From Patiria miniata (taxonomy: Eukaryota > Echinodermata > Asteroidea > Valvatida > Asterinidae): a stretch of DNA of 64,000 nt. Below, piece by piece: positions 24,743 through 36,693 of this stretch. The stretch's first letter is position 1. Every line of letters starts with the position of its first letter. The notes under the pieces are model-generated. The model did no database searches, was not told where the DNA came from, and saw nothing but the letters and a program-made list of their open reading frames with translations. The translations under genes and the position numbers were made by a program. Location: NCBI RefSeq assembly GCF_015706575.1, contig NW_024037064.1:5951427-6015426 (forward strand). Reading direction: 5' to 3'.

Positions 24743-25450
24743 CCTGTCACACTTTTGCGTATCCTAATTCCTTATGAGTTCCTTATCAAAATTGTTCAAT
24801 ACGCAGCCGTATGCTCAAAACGTCGAATTTTTTTGATTACATTGACTTATGTGCGACCGCACATCTAGCGTACAAGTAACAAATTCAGCGCATCCATTGC
24901 GTATGAGATGCGTATGAGTTGCATATGCAGTGCACAAGCACGCTATCTGTGCGTTTCTCATAAGTTACGAATAAGTACAATGCGCTGCCGGCTCGCAGGA
25001 AGAGTGGTACCAATTCGTACAATACGTAGGCATTCACTATGAGTTCGTTCAGCGTGCGTTGTATCTGCGCTGCAAGTACGCTATGTATACGTCCAATATA
25101 GGCGGCTCATAATGCTGACGGGGTGTGTGCCGGGAGGTCAGCGTATTACTGCGTATGAACCGCTTATCCCCCACGAACACATAGCATACTCGTACCGTGC
25201 TCGACCGATGGGGGACCGATACCCTGCGTATTTATAACTTATGACCTGCGTAACAGCGTACGCAGCGTAGTTTTGTGCATGCCCAAAACTATCCGGCGTA
25301 CTGGGCCGTACCATGCGTATGCCTGCGTGCATAAAACTTACACAAAACGATAGAGATGCATATGAGGTGCGTATTGTGCGTACGACTGCGTATGAAAAAA
25401 ATGTTAATGCGCAACTCATAAGGAATTAGGATACGCAGAAGTGTGACAGG
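24743..25450. mobile_element. TIR element, about 708 bp, CCTGTCACAC ends
   Basis: The left end reads CCTGTCACACTTTTGCGTAT followed by CCTAATTCCTTATGAG; the right end is the inverted complement, finishing GTGTGACAGG. GCC flanks both ends, a possible 3-bp TSD. The interior is dense in GCGTATGAG- and TGCGTA-like words in both orientations. No transposase. Confidence 0.75.
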
Positions 25451-28092
25451 GCCCTTAGACTATAGTGGATGAATAATAAGTCGTATAGCCCCCACACACA
25501 CCCGGCTAGGCCCCGCCCACTCTCCCTTTGCCACCGAATTTATTGCATTTGGAACAAAACAAATGTAACTAAATAATTTGCAGATGAACACTTTAGGAAT
25601 TACACAGCTTCCTTTTCACAGCCTCCCTTCCCCCACCCCCGGGGCATTGCTTGGGGTTGAGGGTGGGGTATGACCATCCGGTCTACCAATAACTTGGCTT
25701 TGTCGGAAAATCATTGTCACGTCGGCAAACATCATGTGTTTGCAAGCTACAGTGAATAATAATAGCCCTATCCATTGTCCTCTGATTGAAGTGCATCATT
25801 AGTTAATGATGTCCAGTCATCCCCACCCAGCTAGGCCCAGCCCCTTCCCTTGCCACCCAATTCAGATTTTGATTGCTGTATGTATATATGCCCAAATAGA
25901 TATCAATTTGCAAGTGAACCTGACAAAATTTACACCAGCAGCCGTCTCAAAGCACCCCCCCCCCCGCCACCCCTCTTCCTTCTCCGCCTTCCCCTCTGCC
26001 CCCCCCCCGGCCCCCCCTCACCCCCCCCCCCCTTAAGAATTTAACAGGTATTATCATATTGCCTTAGTCTGAGTATCACCCGTTATCTACGGAGCAAGAC
26101 TCCTGTATAAAGTCTGATATGTCTAGACATGCCAGCCGCGCGCCAGCCAATCGGAGTCGACTTTACTAGATCGTGACATCATTTCATTCCCAAATCAGGA
26201 CTCAACGTTTGATTGGTCGATTCGAGTGCAGTGTTTTGTAATGCAACAATAGCCGGGCGCATAATCGCGTAACATGATACCGAGCGCATGACGCAGGGCT
26301 TTTTAATCCATTGCCTATGACACGCCAAGGGTGAATAACGGGAGACCCGATATAGAAGCGCCTGCAGATTGGTCAAAATCTAGGAGGTCAAGAGGCGGGG
26401 TCTTGCCTAATTAATCAGCAAATCTGCTCACATATCATAGACCCATGGCATTCACCATGGGTCTATTATTAGACTAATATTGCCTTGGGGAAAGTCCATA
26501 CTTTTAGAATTATGTACTATGCAGGTGTGGTTATTTTTCTTTTACAACATAGGAGTTGTTTGGAGTATCTTTAAAGCGATGGGCGGGGTGGGGGGGGGGG
26601 TAAATATGGACACATGCAGACATGTTCACAGTAACTTATTGAACAAAATGGCATTTATTTTAAATATTATTTTCAATACAGGGAAGTGATCAGGCGATTT
26701 AGATAGCCTGGTCATTTTTTGATATTGAAATATACGTGTATGTACTTAAACACATCTAGTGAAAAGTCAAAACGGCTTCTGTTTTGATTGATTGAATTGT
26801 CTTGGCCTTACATATACATTGTAGTTACGGTCAGATCGATTACATATTATAATTCATTTGACTAAATGTGTTCAATAACTTACCGGTACATCATGTTCTT
26901 TCAGCAAAACAAAAACAATTCCCATGCATTCCTATGAGAATTGTTTTCCTTTTGCTGAAGGAACACTTTTTTGTGATCCATGGACAGACCTTTAAACCAG
27001 TGTTAATGTTTAAAAGTCTGTAACTGAAAGGTAAATGAGTGACCTGAATGATTCTTGTACAAAAAGAAAGCTTATGAATTTGGCTTTCATATCCTAGATT
27101 TTGAAAGTCCTGCAGGCAAAACTTCATTCAAGAATTGGTCCTGCCATTTGGGATGCATTGGTTTACTCACCCTGTAGTTCCTTTCTGTAATAATTAACTG
27201 CCGAAGATTACCAAAGTTTGGGAAAAACAAGCATACAATGTACTACCGTACATGGACTAACTATTGTGAAACACAACGTCAGTGAGTGGAATGGTGTGAT
27301 TTTGTCTGACTCCATATTGCAATGTAACTTTCAAATAGTAATTGTAATAAATGGGTTTTGTTTTAACGCAATATTGTCCCCAAATTTCGTCCTAATCTTG
27401 ATAGGTTTATTTATTACTGGCTAGTTGTTTAGGTCACAGCCTTGACTCCATGGGCGTGTGCGCGTTCCTTGGCTAACCCCTGGCCATGAGGAATACATAA
27501 ACAGCATTAACCGGCTATTCAGAGCGTACTGCGTGTATATATTTCAAAAACTGCACGCCCTGTAAGCGCTTGTGCATTATCTCCTGCACGTCACGTCACG
27601 TACGAACATTTTTTTAAACTGCAGGATGCCTGTATGATGGATAAAGGAAGTCTCGGTTTTAGCCGCAGAAAATCTGTATCTTGTGTTATAAAGGGACGAT
27701 GTAGGTACGTCAAATTAAAATAAATCCTAAATGTTAAACCACCGCATCGTGCGTTAGATACTTGACTGCAGTCCAAATTTAAATGTGCCACTATTTGGCA
27801 CATTTAGATTACACAATTCCAGGGGTAAAGATCGCGCAAGGCACGATAGGAACTAAGTAAGATCGTACCCATGGAAACAAGGTTGTTAAGGTCATACAGA
27901 GAGACAATCTAAATCTGACAAAATAAACTTCAAGAAAGTTTAACCATTTACATGCTTGTAGCAGTCATAACAACAGAGCCCAGGAAAATTTTAAAGCTGT
28001 GTACCTAGCTAAGCATGTGCATCTAGAAATTATTTGGACCTACTAAATCTTGCATGATGTTGGCCTTTTAATAGACTAAGATCATACTGCTA
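25451..28092. other. Intergenic; C-rich tract and small inverted repeats
   Basis: No gene supported. A C-rich low-complexity run at 25955-26033 creates proline-rich frames. A hairpin with arms around 26900-26925 and 26938-26965 (CAGCAAAACAAAAACAATTC against GAATTGTTTTCCTTTTGCTG) is present. GC-rich patches at 26110-26400 and 27440-27610 look repeat-derived. Confidence 0.45.
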
Positions 28093-28100
28093 AATAATAT

Positions 28101-28250
28101 GGTTACACCTCTATGTTCCGACACCCCTATGTTCCGACTGCACATATTCCTATTCCTAACCTTAACCCTAACCCTAACCCTAACCCTAACCGGGAGTAAC
28201 ACAATCTAGGTTGTCGGAACATAGGGGTGTCGGAACATAGAGCAGTCACC
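28101..28250. mobile_element. 150-bp TIR element with telomeric-repeat core
   Basis: A perfect 30-bp inverted repeat (28109-28138 with 28213-28242; motif ATGTTCCGACACCCCTATG) lies inside looser outer ends GGTTACACC / GGTGACTGC. The whole is flanked by an exact 8-bp duplication AATAATAT (28093-28100 and 28251-28258). The core at 28155-28191 is six CCTAAC-type hexamers (one CTTAAC), the C-rich strand of TTAGGG. TSD length suggests a hAT-type mobiliser, but the ends are not CAG. No ORF. Confidence 0.8.
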
Positions 28251-28549
28251 AATAATATGTGTGCATAGTGATGGGGCGGGGCATTACTGCACAGTGCTTT
28301 TGGCCTTTTTGTTTGAATTTGGTTCAATGATAAAATCTTTCTTATTTCTTAGTGTATTTATTCTGGGCGTCTTTCGATTTTGAAGAAAACTGACACATTA
28401 CACACAAAATTACAGATAATGACACTACAAAAAGTTTCCTCGAAGATTTTGAGCTTGCAAGGCCAAGATACGAGTCACAGCGACATGCATGCCGTGAGCA
28501 GCTAGCTACCGGTGGCCCATCTCTACACATACTGAATGGTACAGGAAGG

Positions 28550-29000
28550 TTAGGTAGGAAAATTGGTCATGGCTAGGCTCTGACTGATACGATATATGGT
28601 CATATGCTTGCCTTACATGGACTAGTAACTTGTCAAACAACTGCCCTGGAATTGCTCCATTTTATTTCTTAAAGAGAAGATAAAAAATGATATTTTTATC
28701 AACGGACTCTTAAAGTTGGCTCCATGCAGGTGATTAAGTGTAATTACTGTATGTGAAGAGTGTCAAAGGGATGGTTTGAAGTGTTCTGTTTGTTTACTTT
28801 TTGTCTGGCTGGTCCATATTAAGCATGATTTTAGTGATATGATTTTTTAATTGAATGTATGTTTATTGTGGGTGGATACTTGGACCAATATCAGTTCCAA
28901 TAGTTGACAGAATACAGACCACCGACACCGGCGGCTTACATAAATAGATGCAGGGTGATAATTACAGAGGGTTCAATGACGCAAATTGTCAGGGTTCAAA
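28550..29000. repeat. Interspersed repeat family R, diverged copy
   Basis: Shares GGTTTGAAGTGTT, TTTGTCTGGCTGGTCC and ATACAGACCACCGACA-type words with the R family and is about 690 bp from its sister copy at 29220-29660, giving a local tandem duplication. Confidence 0.65.
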
Positions 29001-29189
29001 TGTCATTGGTGTGTTCTGAAGTTCCAATAGCTTTAGATTTACTTTTTGTACTTTGTATGCTTTAGTTTCCTATTTTCCTTTAGGTTTAGGGTTTGTTTGT
29101 GTTCGTTTTCAATATTAGGTTTTGCCCTTCACCGACGTATAAACACTGTATACTCAGAGTGTTACCTACCGAGTAAAAGTTGGAAAAAA

Positions 29190-29230
29190 TCACTCGGTTG
29201 GGACTCGAACCCACACACTGAACGGTAGAG
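29190..29230 (-). repeat. tRNA-like B-box remnant (possible SINE)
   Basis: The minus strand reads GTGTGGGTTCGAGTCCCAA, matching a Pol III B box (GGTTCGANNCC). No A box at the right distance is evident, so this is at most a fragment of a tRNA-derived SINE. Confidence 0.3.
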
Positions 29231-29660
29231 GAATGTTATATGGGAATATTGATCATAGCTGGGCTCTGACTGATACGATTGCTATGTTTGCCTTATATGG
29301 ACTTGTAACTTATCAAACAGCTGCCCTGGATTCAGTCCATTATATTTTTTAAAGAGAAGATTAGAAAATGATATTTTTATCAACGGACTCTTAAAGTTGG
29401 CTTCATGCAGGTAAGTGTCATTACTGGATGTGAAGAGTGTCAAAGGGATGGTTTGAAGTGTTTTGTTTGTTTACTTTTTGTCTGGCTGGTCCAAATTAAG
29501 TATGATTGTTAGTGATATGATTTTTTAATGATGTTTATTGTGGGTGGATACTTGGACTGATATCAGTACTGATAGTTGACAGAATACAGACCACCTACAA
29601 CGGCAGCGAGACGCAGGTTGATAATTACAGACGGTTCCAATGTACAGGCATAAGGCAATG
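29220..29660. repeat. Interspersed repeat family R, diverged copy
   Basis: Sister of 28550-29000; both share TTTTATCAACGGACTCTTAA and CATGCAGGT. No coding signal. Confidence 0.65.
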
Positions 29661-29738
29661 TTTTTAATCTACCATTTAATTCGAATAGGTACGTATGGAA
29701 GTGCTATAATTAAATGAGTATAACAATTGGTTTCCTTT

Positions 29739-29951
29739 TTATCTTTCTGCAGAAAGTTTGCCTGTGTTGGAGCGTGGTCCTAGTCTGACCAACAATGGGA
29801 AATCTTTGGAGTAGATTTGCTCCAAGAGGTTCGTTGAAGTTGGACAACTGTCAGCCAAATTAAAATCTAAATCCAGTTCTTTACAATAGGTCTTTGTATG
29901 CTTGACAAAATCTTGAAACCTCAACTCCCTCACAGCATCCAGCTATTGTAT
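29739..29951 (-). pseudogene. Unidentified exon-like minus-strand frame
   Basis: A minus-strand frame with natural-looking composition (LRFQDFVKHTKTYCKELD near its start, then NLLEQIYSKDFPLLVRL) runs from about 29951 to 29739. A stop lies just upstream of it, and no start context or partner exon was found. Family not recognised; it may be a retro-derived remnant near the NLR 5' region. Confidence 0.25.
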
Positions 29952-30302
29952 GTCATCACACAAACCAATTTGCTCCCAGGTAGAGCATAAACACAAAGTA
30001 TCTCACTTTATAGTTCCCATATATATCATTCCAATCATGATATAACTCATAGGGCACCCTTCAATGGCCAGAGAATCATACCAGTTATTTCACAAAGCAA
30101 CTGCCCTGCCAGCAGTACTTTTGCAGCGTCCAGCTTCATTAGCTATGGAAGATTTTGGACATGTGACCTCAGAAACACCGTTCCAGTGCTCTATTGACTG
30201 AATTATGGAGCCCTGTATTTGCCCTCTCCCAATTTTTTTCCACCGTGCTGTGTTATTTCTGTAAAGGCAAATGCATGTAAAGTTCATATTATTTTATTTC
30301 AG

Positions 30303-30338
30303 GAAGAAAATTGGATGATGAGCCTCCCCAAGTTCCAG
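30303..30338 (+). CDS. NLR gene, 36-nt linker exon (phase 1-1)
   Basis: A TTTATTTCAG acceptor and GTGAGT donor bound exactly 36 nt, which read (N)GA then RKLDDEPPQVP and one leftover base. That base plus GT at 31281 makes Gly, so the exon joins the Death-domain exon in frame. Because it starts and ends in phase 1, it can be skipped or repeated without a frameshift. It lies upstream of the Death domain and supplies an acidic, proline-containing linker. The first coding exon and start codon were not found. Confidence 0.65.
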
Positions 30339-30896
30339 GTGAGTTGTAGAGACTTTTTTGACAATGTATTCTGTCATTTGTCTGTGATACACTCCACCAA
30401 AAAAGAAAGTTCCCCCCAATACTTTTTTGTCTAACTCAAAAACTACCGAGCACCTCACACTCAAATAACAACTTCCTTAGCAATCCAGCCGTACTCACGC
30501 ATGAGTTTTGTACCAGCTAATTCATTGATCATAGTGCGACATTCCTGCTACCCATGCCCGTAAGTCAGCATTTTCTAATTTTGATCCGAGACAGAGGAAT
30601 CAATCAGAATTAGAATGAGTATTTTTTTTTTTTTTTGATAGCGGCTTGCATCCATGCAACACTGACAAGAATGAACGTGTCTTTTTCTATTTGATTAAAA
30701 GAAAATAGATGAGTCAATAAATTTACAAGATTTGAACATGCCATTGAATCACCATTGCAGTGCTCTGTTTACTGATATGTTTAGCCACATTTGTACATTC
30801 GCCTAATTTTGTAAATTATGTCTCTGTAATTTGCAGAGTGCAGTCTTATTAACACTGTGAAGGCAAATGCGGTACATTTAATACAATTTTTTTCAG

Positions 30897-30932
30897 AAAC
30901 AAACTTGGATGATGAGCACCCCCAAGTTCCAG
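30897..30932 (+). pseudogene. Duplicate of the 36-nt NLR linker exon, donor lost
   Basis: A second 36-nt segment after a TTTTTTTCAG acceptor encodes TNLDDEHPQVP in the same phase. It lies about 594 bp downstream inside a duplicated intron segment (shared GCAGTGCTCT and AAGGCAAATGC). The sequence after it is GAAAGT instead of GTGAGT, so the canonical donor is gone and read-through meets a stop soon after. It is probably not spliced in, unless a non-canonical site is used. Confidence 0.55.
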
Positions 30933-31280
30933 GAAAGTTACATGTATAAAGCCTATTATAGTACTTCTTAACATTACGTTTTGCCGGATAAAACGTTTTA
31001 TGGGTGGAACAAATGCTGGATTTGAGACTAACAGTTATTGCATTTTTCATAATGTCTACAAAAGAAGAAACACTGCATGTGCATCAACGCGAGTGATCTG
31101 AGTTTGAGAGAATCAATATAATCAAAAATAGAATTAAATAAGTGTCCACAGTTGCCGTGCTGAACATAAGCGTAAGCTTGTTCAAATTAAACTGTTGAAC
31201 GAAGTAGGGTATATACATACGTGTACAAGGTTTCACAGAAACGTTCTTTACCATATTAATTGGTGTGTCTCTGTTTGCAG

Positions 31281-31535
31281 GTATCACTGAGCCCGTTCTA
31301 CGCAAGATCTCTGAGAGGCTTGGCTCTGAATGGCGGAAGCTGGCTACACAACTCGGTTTAAGCGCTGCAGAGATCGAGCGCATCGTGATGGATGACCCAG
31401 GCCAGACAGAGAACCAGATCTTCAACATGCTGGTCAAATGGAGGCGCCAACAATCCACTAGCACGGATCAGAGGGACGTGTTATGCACAGCTCTGATGGA
31501 GATCGGCAAACGGGACATTGTTGAAGACCTGATAG
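31281..31535 (+). CDS. NLR gene, Death-domain exon
   Basis: CTGTTTGCAG acceptor, GTAGGT donor, 255 nt, phase 1-1. Its 85 residues form one Death-fold domain. It opens ITEPVLRKISERLGSEW and continues with RKLATQLGLSAAEIERI, an NQIFNMLVKWRR helix, then CTALMEIGKRDIVEDLI. The W of SEW and the LA..LGLS..EIE pattern are the usual Death-domain core. In such receptors this N-terminal domain recruits Death-domain adaptors or caspases after activation (family knowledge). Its position before the NACHT exon gives a classic Death-NACHT-LRR order. Confidence 0.85.
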
Positions 31536-31743
31536 GTAGGTATCAGAATGAACCACATCAACCATTGTTTCAATCATACCATTGGTACATATGATTGAAT
31601 GACGAAGCAAAACACCCTTTTTTTCTGGTCATTAAGATAAGTAGGCGTGTTTAAGGAACCCATAGAGAAACTGTATTACTTTACCTACGGTATTCCTGAA
31701 ATTAATAAGACACTTCTGTTAACACGAATTACTGTCTGTTTAA

Positions 31744-32433
31744 GCTCGTCGGTCGCACCACGAACCGGCGTATCTAGATTTTTTGTCAAATTTAGTTTTT
31801 GTCATTAACGTTATTACGCACACAGTGCACCATTATCGCTAATGCGTGTGCGCATCGTGTAAATACACGGTGCGCATTTCTAGCTTCGCGTGCGTTGAGC
31901 TAGGTCATGTGCTGGAGGAAAGATACATTTAGCTCCATTACTTTACTTTAATTGTTGTGCGTTCACGAGAGACAACAAAAATGGCGGAGATTTATTGCAC
32001 GGTGAATGGGCGCGTGTGGACACGCTGCCGATCTAGTCTTTTTATTCTGTATCTATGACGCCACTTTATACACTAATTCCCATAGTGTTATGACGTTACA
32101 AAGGAGCGTTGACATGAAAAAATGGAATTTAGCGTTTCACGAACCGATCTATCGCCGTATCTGGCACACGTACGGCCACTATTATGCGCGTTGAATGACA
32201 TACAATAAACTGACAAAAATCTGTTTCACGAAGTAACAAATAACTTTGGAACTGAATTTCTCAAAAACTTAGCAACTCAGATGCACACGGATTGCATACA
32301 ATAAAGTTCCATCTATAATTTAATAGCATAAATAAAACAGCTTGAAAGCCTACAAAATAATGACCGACTTTAAATCGGTTTTTCTCAAAACACAAAAAAA
32401 TGAGATACGTCGGTTCATGGTGCATCTGACGAG
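31744..32433. mobile_element. piggyBac-like MITE in the NLR intron, 690 bp
   Basis: It lies between the Death and NACHT exons. TTAA flanks both ends (31740-31743 and 32434-32437). The termini are imperfect inverted repeats: GCTCGTCGGTCGCACCACGA on the left against the complement of TGGTGCATCTGACGAG on the right. A TTAA target is the hallmark of piggyBac. The interior is rich in GCGCA words and has no transposase. Confidence 0.65.
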
Positions 32434-33270
32434 TTAATCAATTCCTTTATTTTAAACCAAATTTCAGTGCTCAGAAAGTTTGAAGGGGAAACACATAACG
32501 GCATTAAAAACAATATTCAACTAGAAACGCACATTAGCTTGTTTCTTAAGCACATACTTTTTACTATAGAAGTTAGTTTTGTAATCACAATTTAGGTTAT
32601 TTCATGTTTGGTTGTCTTCTGCTCGCATTCTTCTTGGGGGGGGGGCGGTACGAAAGGTCAGGACACATGTTTTCAGTCTTCATGCACTCGTATAGATACG
32701 CCCATGAATGAACACCAATAACAAGTGTTTGATTCAGTGGGTGTTGGGTAAACGTAAAATCACACTCTTAAGAAGAAACTCCTCCTGACAATAACGGAAC
32801 AAATATGGCCTCAAAACAATGTGCAGTATTACATAAATGTTGAGATTTCTTTTGTTTGAACTTAACTGCCAGCAACAGTTAGTCCTTTCATTGTCCAGGT
32901 TATGATATGATCAACATTTTTGGATTGACTTATTACAGTTTTGTTCATTTAAAGAGTGTAAGGGACTGTTTTATCAATATTGTCATCTCAGGGACGCCAA
33001 AAAAAAAAAAAAAAAAAAATCTGGATAAGTAAATTTCAATCCTTGGCAAAATTTCTAAGTGTACATTTTACTGCACTAAATGGAAAACCAAAACAAATTC
33101 AATGCTTTATATACGTGGATAAAGAAAAAAATGTAGAAACAAGTGGACTTGAAAAATGCACCTGCAGATTGGTCTGCTTTGTTGAATTGTGGCTTGAAAG
33201 AATTGTGATGAATCATGTTCATCTGAATTCTCTAATAAATTACTCATTATAATTGTATGATTTGTTTCAG
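32434..33270. other. NLR intron, no further feature
   Basis: The remainder of the intron between the Death and NACHT exons. It holds a G run near 32637-32646 and a poly-A run at 33001-33019. It ends with a TTTGTTTCAG acceptor. No exon seen. Confidence 0.6.
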
Positions 33271-35504
33271 AAATCACCGGACTCCAGGGGCCATATACCT
33301 TTGCCTACTTGCGACAACAAATAATCGACAACTACAAGCAAACTGCAATGACTATTCCTGCACACCCTACACTGCAGTCACGTCAAGTGGGTATTGAGGA
33401 ATTCTTTATTCCTTTACAACTCAAAAAGAACATTCCAGGCAAAACAAAATCAGAGAGGTCGGTGACATTACCAGAAGGAAAATTATTCTTGGATGAAGCA
33501 CTGTATGACATTCTCAATTCCTTGGATGATTTGTTCAATCAGGAAAAAGTTAAGGAAATCAAGATTCTTCTTATTGGTGGGGCTGGGATGGGTAAATCAA
33601 CCCTGTTAGTGAAGGTTGCAAACTCCTCCATCACCCTTAGTTCAAAACCCCTTCTTGGTAGATTCGATCTTGTGCTTTGGATAAAGCTGAGGCAAATGCA
33701 GCAATCTAGTTGTGTCTTGGATGCCATATTTGACCAAATTCTAGCTCAAAACACCAAACTGACGAAGCCCATAGTGAAAGGGTTAATTGATGATCATGAA
33801 TCAGGCATTGCTTTGCTGTTGGACGGAGTAGATGAAATTCCATCTCATGTTTTGCAATCTAAGGAGGGCGTGTACAGGGTTCAGGATATCTTACACAACA
33901 GAGTCCTTACTAAAAGTTTTGTGCTGGTCACCACCCGACCACACATGAAACAGTACATACTTAGGGGTCACCCAAAGTATGCCCTGCTGGAGACAACTGG
34001 CTTCAATCCACAAAACAGAGATCAGTACATCAGATTAAACCTTCCTGATGATGCTGACAAGGGAAAGGCATTGGTTTCATATCTGAAAACCAGTCAACAT
34101 CTATGGGAACTGTCCAAAGTTCCAATCATTTCCCAGATGATATGCCTTGTTTGGAAGAATCAAAAGTCATTGCCTGAGAGAATTACTGAGCTGTTTGCAA
34201 AGTTTACGGAGGTTCTTTTCATTCGCCGCAATGAAGAAATGGGTGATCAGCACATGATGACCATCATGATGTCCATCATTGATGACTTGGGGCGTGTTGC
34301 ATTGCAAGGGTTACTAGACTCTAGCGGGGAAAGACTCATGTTCAATGAAACTGAATTTCAGAATTGTCAGTCTTCCTTAGCTGAGGGTTGTCATGTTGGT
34401 TTCGTTCAACGTGAAATGTTCACGAGTGGTCTGGATGTAAAAGTGCTGGTCACTTTCCCCCACAAGTCCATCCAAGAATACTTTGCAGCATGTCACCTGG
34501 TGAAATTGCTAGAAGATGACAAAAACAAGTTCTGTGATCAGTTGAAGCAGATTGGAGAAAGCAATGTTCTTGCGATGGAATACCTGCTGAGATTTTGTTG
34601 CGGTAGATCAGGAAAGGCTGCTGGTCTCATTCTGGATCACATACAAGAGATGGAAGGTGATGAGGAGAAACATCAGAGATTGGCTCGGCTGCTTTTGTTC
34701 GAGTCTAGTTCAGAAGAGTTGGCTACCAAACTAGTCAGACCAACTGAGGTAGACTGCAAGAGTAATGAAGACCTGAAATCACTGAGCTACTACTTACAGC
34801 ATGTCACTCCACCACTTGAAGGTACAGTTTTTCACATGTATGTAAGAAAGCAGGAGCTTACCCTTCTCAGGGGAATTCTTCTGAGTGACAGCATGGAGTC
34901 AACTAGATTGATAGTGGTTAACTACTACTTGTCTGAGCAGAAGGGGGAGGAGCTTAGCCTCCTTGAGGAAACACTTGGTGGGGTGGATGAACAGCGCTGT
35001 GCTCAATTACACATTATGGTTCGCATTGAGGCAAAGTCATGGTTTGATGTGGGGCGTGTATCGCACAGCTTTTTCCGCATGCAGGAACAAAAAGGCGAGC
35101 TTGGTTTGGTTATGCACCAACGATCACCGGATGAGGTTGTCAATCTATTGAAGGCACTGGAAGGATGCAGGTTGAGTGATCTCTTACTGCATGACACCAA
35201 CCTGCATGCACGGGTGGGAGATGTTAGCCACATCCCCTCATCCCTTACAATCTTGCAGCTCTTTGCATGCAGGTTGGTAGATGATGATGTGAAGGACCTG
35301 ATCAGCATCCTTCCTGCTGGGCATGGTTTAGAATCGCTTACCCTGGATGGCAATGCATTCAGTTTGGATGCAGTGAGGGCTCTCACCCATCATCTCCAAG
35401 GTCTCTCTAAGTTACGTTACTTGCATCTTTGTAACATCGGCCTCGATCCTGAGCTCATCAGACAAGTTGTCAGTGAAAACCTCCCTCACCTGAAGGACAC
35501 ATGA
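33271..35504 (+). CDS. NLR gene, terminal exon: NACHT ATPase and short LRR
   Basis: The exon enters in phase 1 (E-ITGLQGPYTFAYLRQQ) and gives about 743 residues to a TGA at 35502. Counting from the codon at 33309, the Walker A loop GGAGMGKST is at residues 90-98, the Walker B-type LLLDGVDEIP at 169-178, VLVTTRP at 205-211, and a winged-helix end FPHKSIQEYFAACHL at 383-397. These mark a NACHT module, the ATP-driven oligomerisation switch of NOD-like receptors acting in the cytosol. After a helical region, about three leucine-rich repeats (SSLTILQLFACRLVDDDV, LESLTLDGNAF, LRYLHLCNIGLD) close the protein, far fewer than in typical NLRs. The frame is intact, so it is probably a functional gene; the ligand is unknown. 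Confidence 0.93.
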
Positions 35505-36693
35505 ACAAAAGAGGGAGAATTTTGAGCCTAAATATTCTCCCACCAAGTCATAACTCTCACCCTGTTCCCTATGAATGCACCACGCTCATGAGCCGCATTA
35601 AATTGCAACAAGAAGCATGTATCATGGGTCATTTTATGTGAAGTCAATGCTCTGCGGCATTCAAACAAACTAATGTGACCACAGAAAATTACAAAAAACA
35701 ACAATCAATAACAACAAAAACTTTACTTTCAGAGGACAATAAGGGGCTCGATAATGAATAAAAAGTCAACAAAACAGTTTCAATACAAATAGATGTATTC
35801 GGAATCCTCTTACATTATGAATACAAATATACCCAGCATAGTTCTAGTACTGAACCCCCACCCCCCCCCCCAAAAAAATTTAATCCATCAATTTAATCAA
35901 TCAATCAATGTGAAAAGTCAATCAACAATTCCTGTACAAAATGATTCATTGAAATCTTAAAACATAATAGCACTGCACTAAGCATTCTGGGTGTCACTTG
36001 AAAGTGATATTAAATTGACCTTGTATCTTGGGTGACCTCTGAGTACTATTATAAATCTACAATCTAATCGTCAATTAAACAGGAGAATCCACCTCTCCTT
36101 TCCATTTCTTTTGAGAAAATATCTCGTATCGCATCATCTTAGGAAAAAGTTGTGTGAGATGTCTTCAACTTTTGTGACAAAGGCCTCCTCCTACCCTGTT
36201 ATCCGATCAATGTAGTAATATGGCATTCAAACAAACTAATGTGACCACACGCAAATGGCTGCACGACACCCTTCCATAGACCAGTGCTGTGCAAAACTTA
36301 GTATACAGAATAATACCCCAAACCTCGGGTACTTTTGAATTGTTTTGCGTTTACCTTATGTACAAATTCGGAAAATTCTTGCAACGTCACGCCTTTTAAA
36401 CAGACGTTTCTTTTGAATGTTTGTGCTTCATTCTTTATCAAATAGTTTCTGTAAATAAACGTAAATTATGCATAAAATGGCAAAAATTAAGATTCCAGTT
36501 TGCTAACTTTTGTATAGATCTTTAACCTTGACTGTTTATGTAATATACCTTTAAAGTGGTGCAGTTGTGTAAGGACAGTATGACGTGGATTTTGTTTACT
36601 ATTCAACTATAGGCCTATGTCCATATTGAGAGTTACTAAACCAGTGTTCATACTGTCAAACAATTCATGTATAATATATACATGTAGAATGTT
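35505..36693 (+). other. NLR 3'UTR and intergenic spacer up to the duplication border
   Basis: AATAAA at 35757-35762 lies about 250 bp after the stop and is the likely polyadenylation signal; another AATAAA-type word is near 36455. A C run lies near 35859-35870. No second gene seen. The next duplication unit starts at 36694. Confidence 0.55.

Noticed and set aside
25806-26044. Proline-rich ORFs
   Set aside because: Produced by a C-rich low-complexity run; no exon signals.
28155-28191. True telomere or chromosome-fusion scar
   Set aside because: Only six hexamers, enclosed by inverted repeats and a target-site duplication, with ordinary sequence on both sides.
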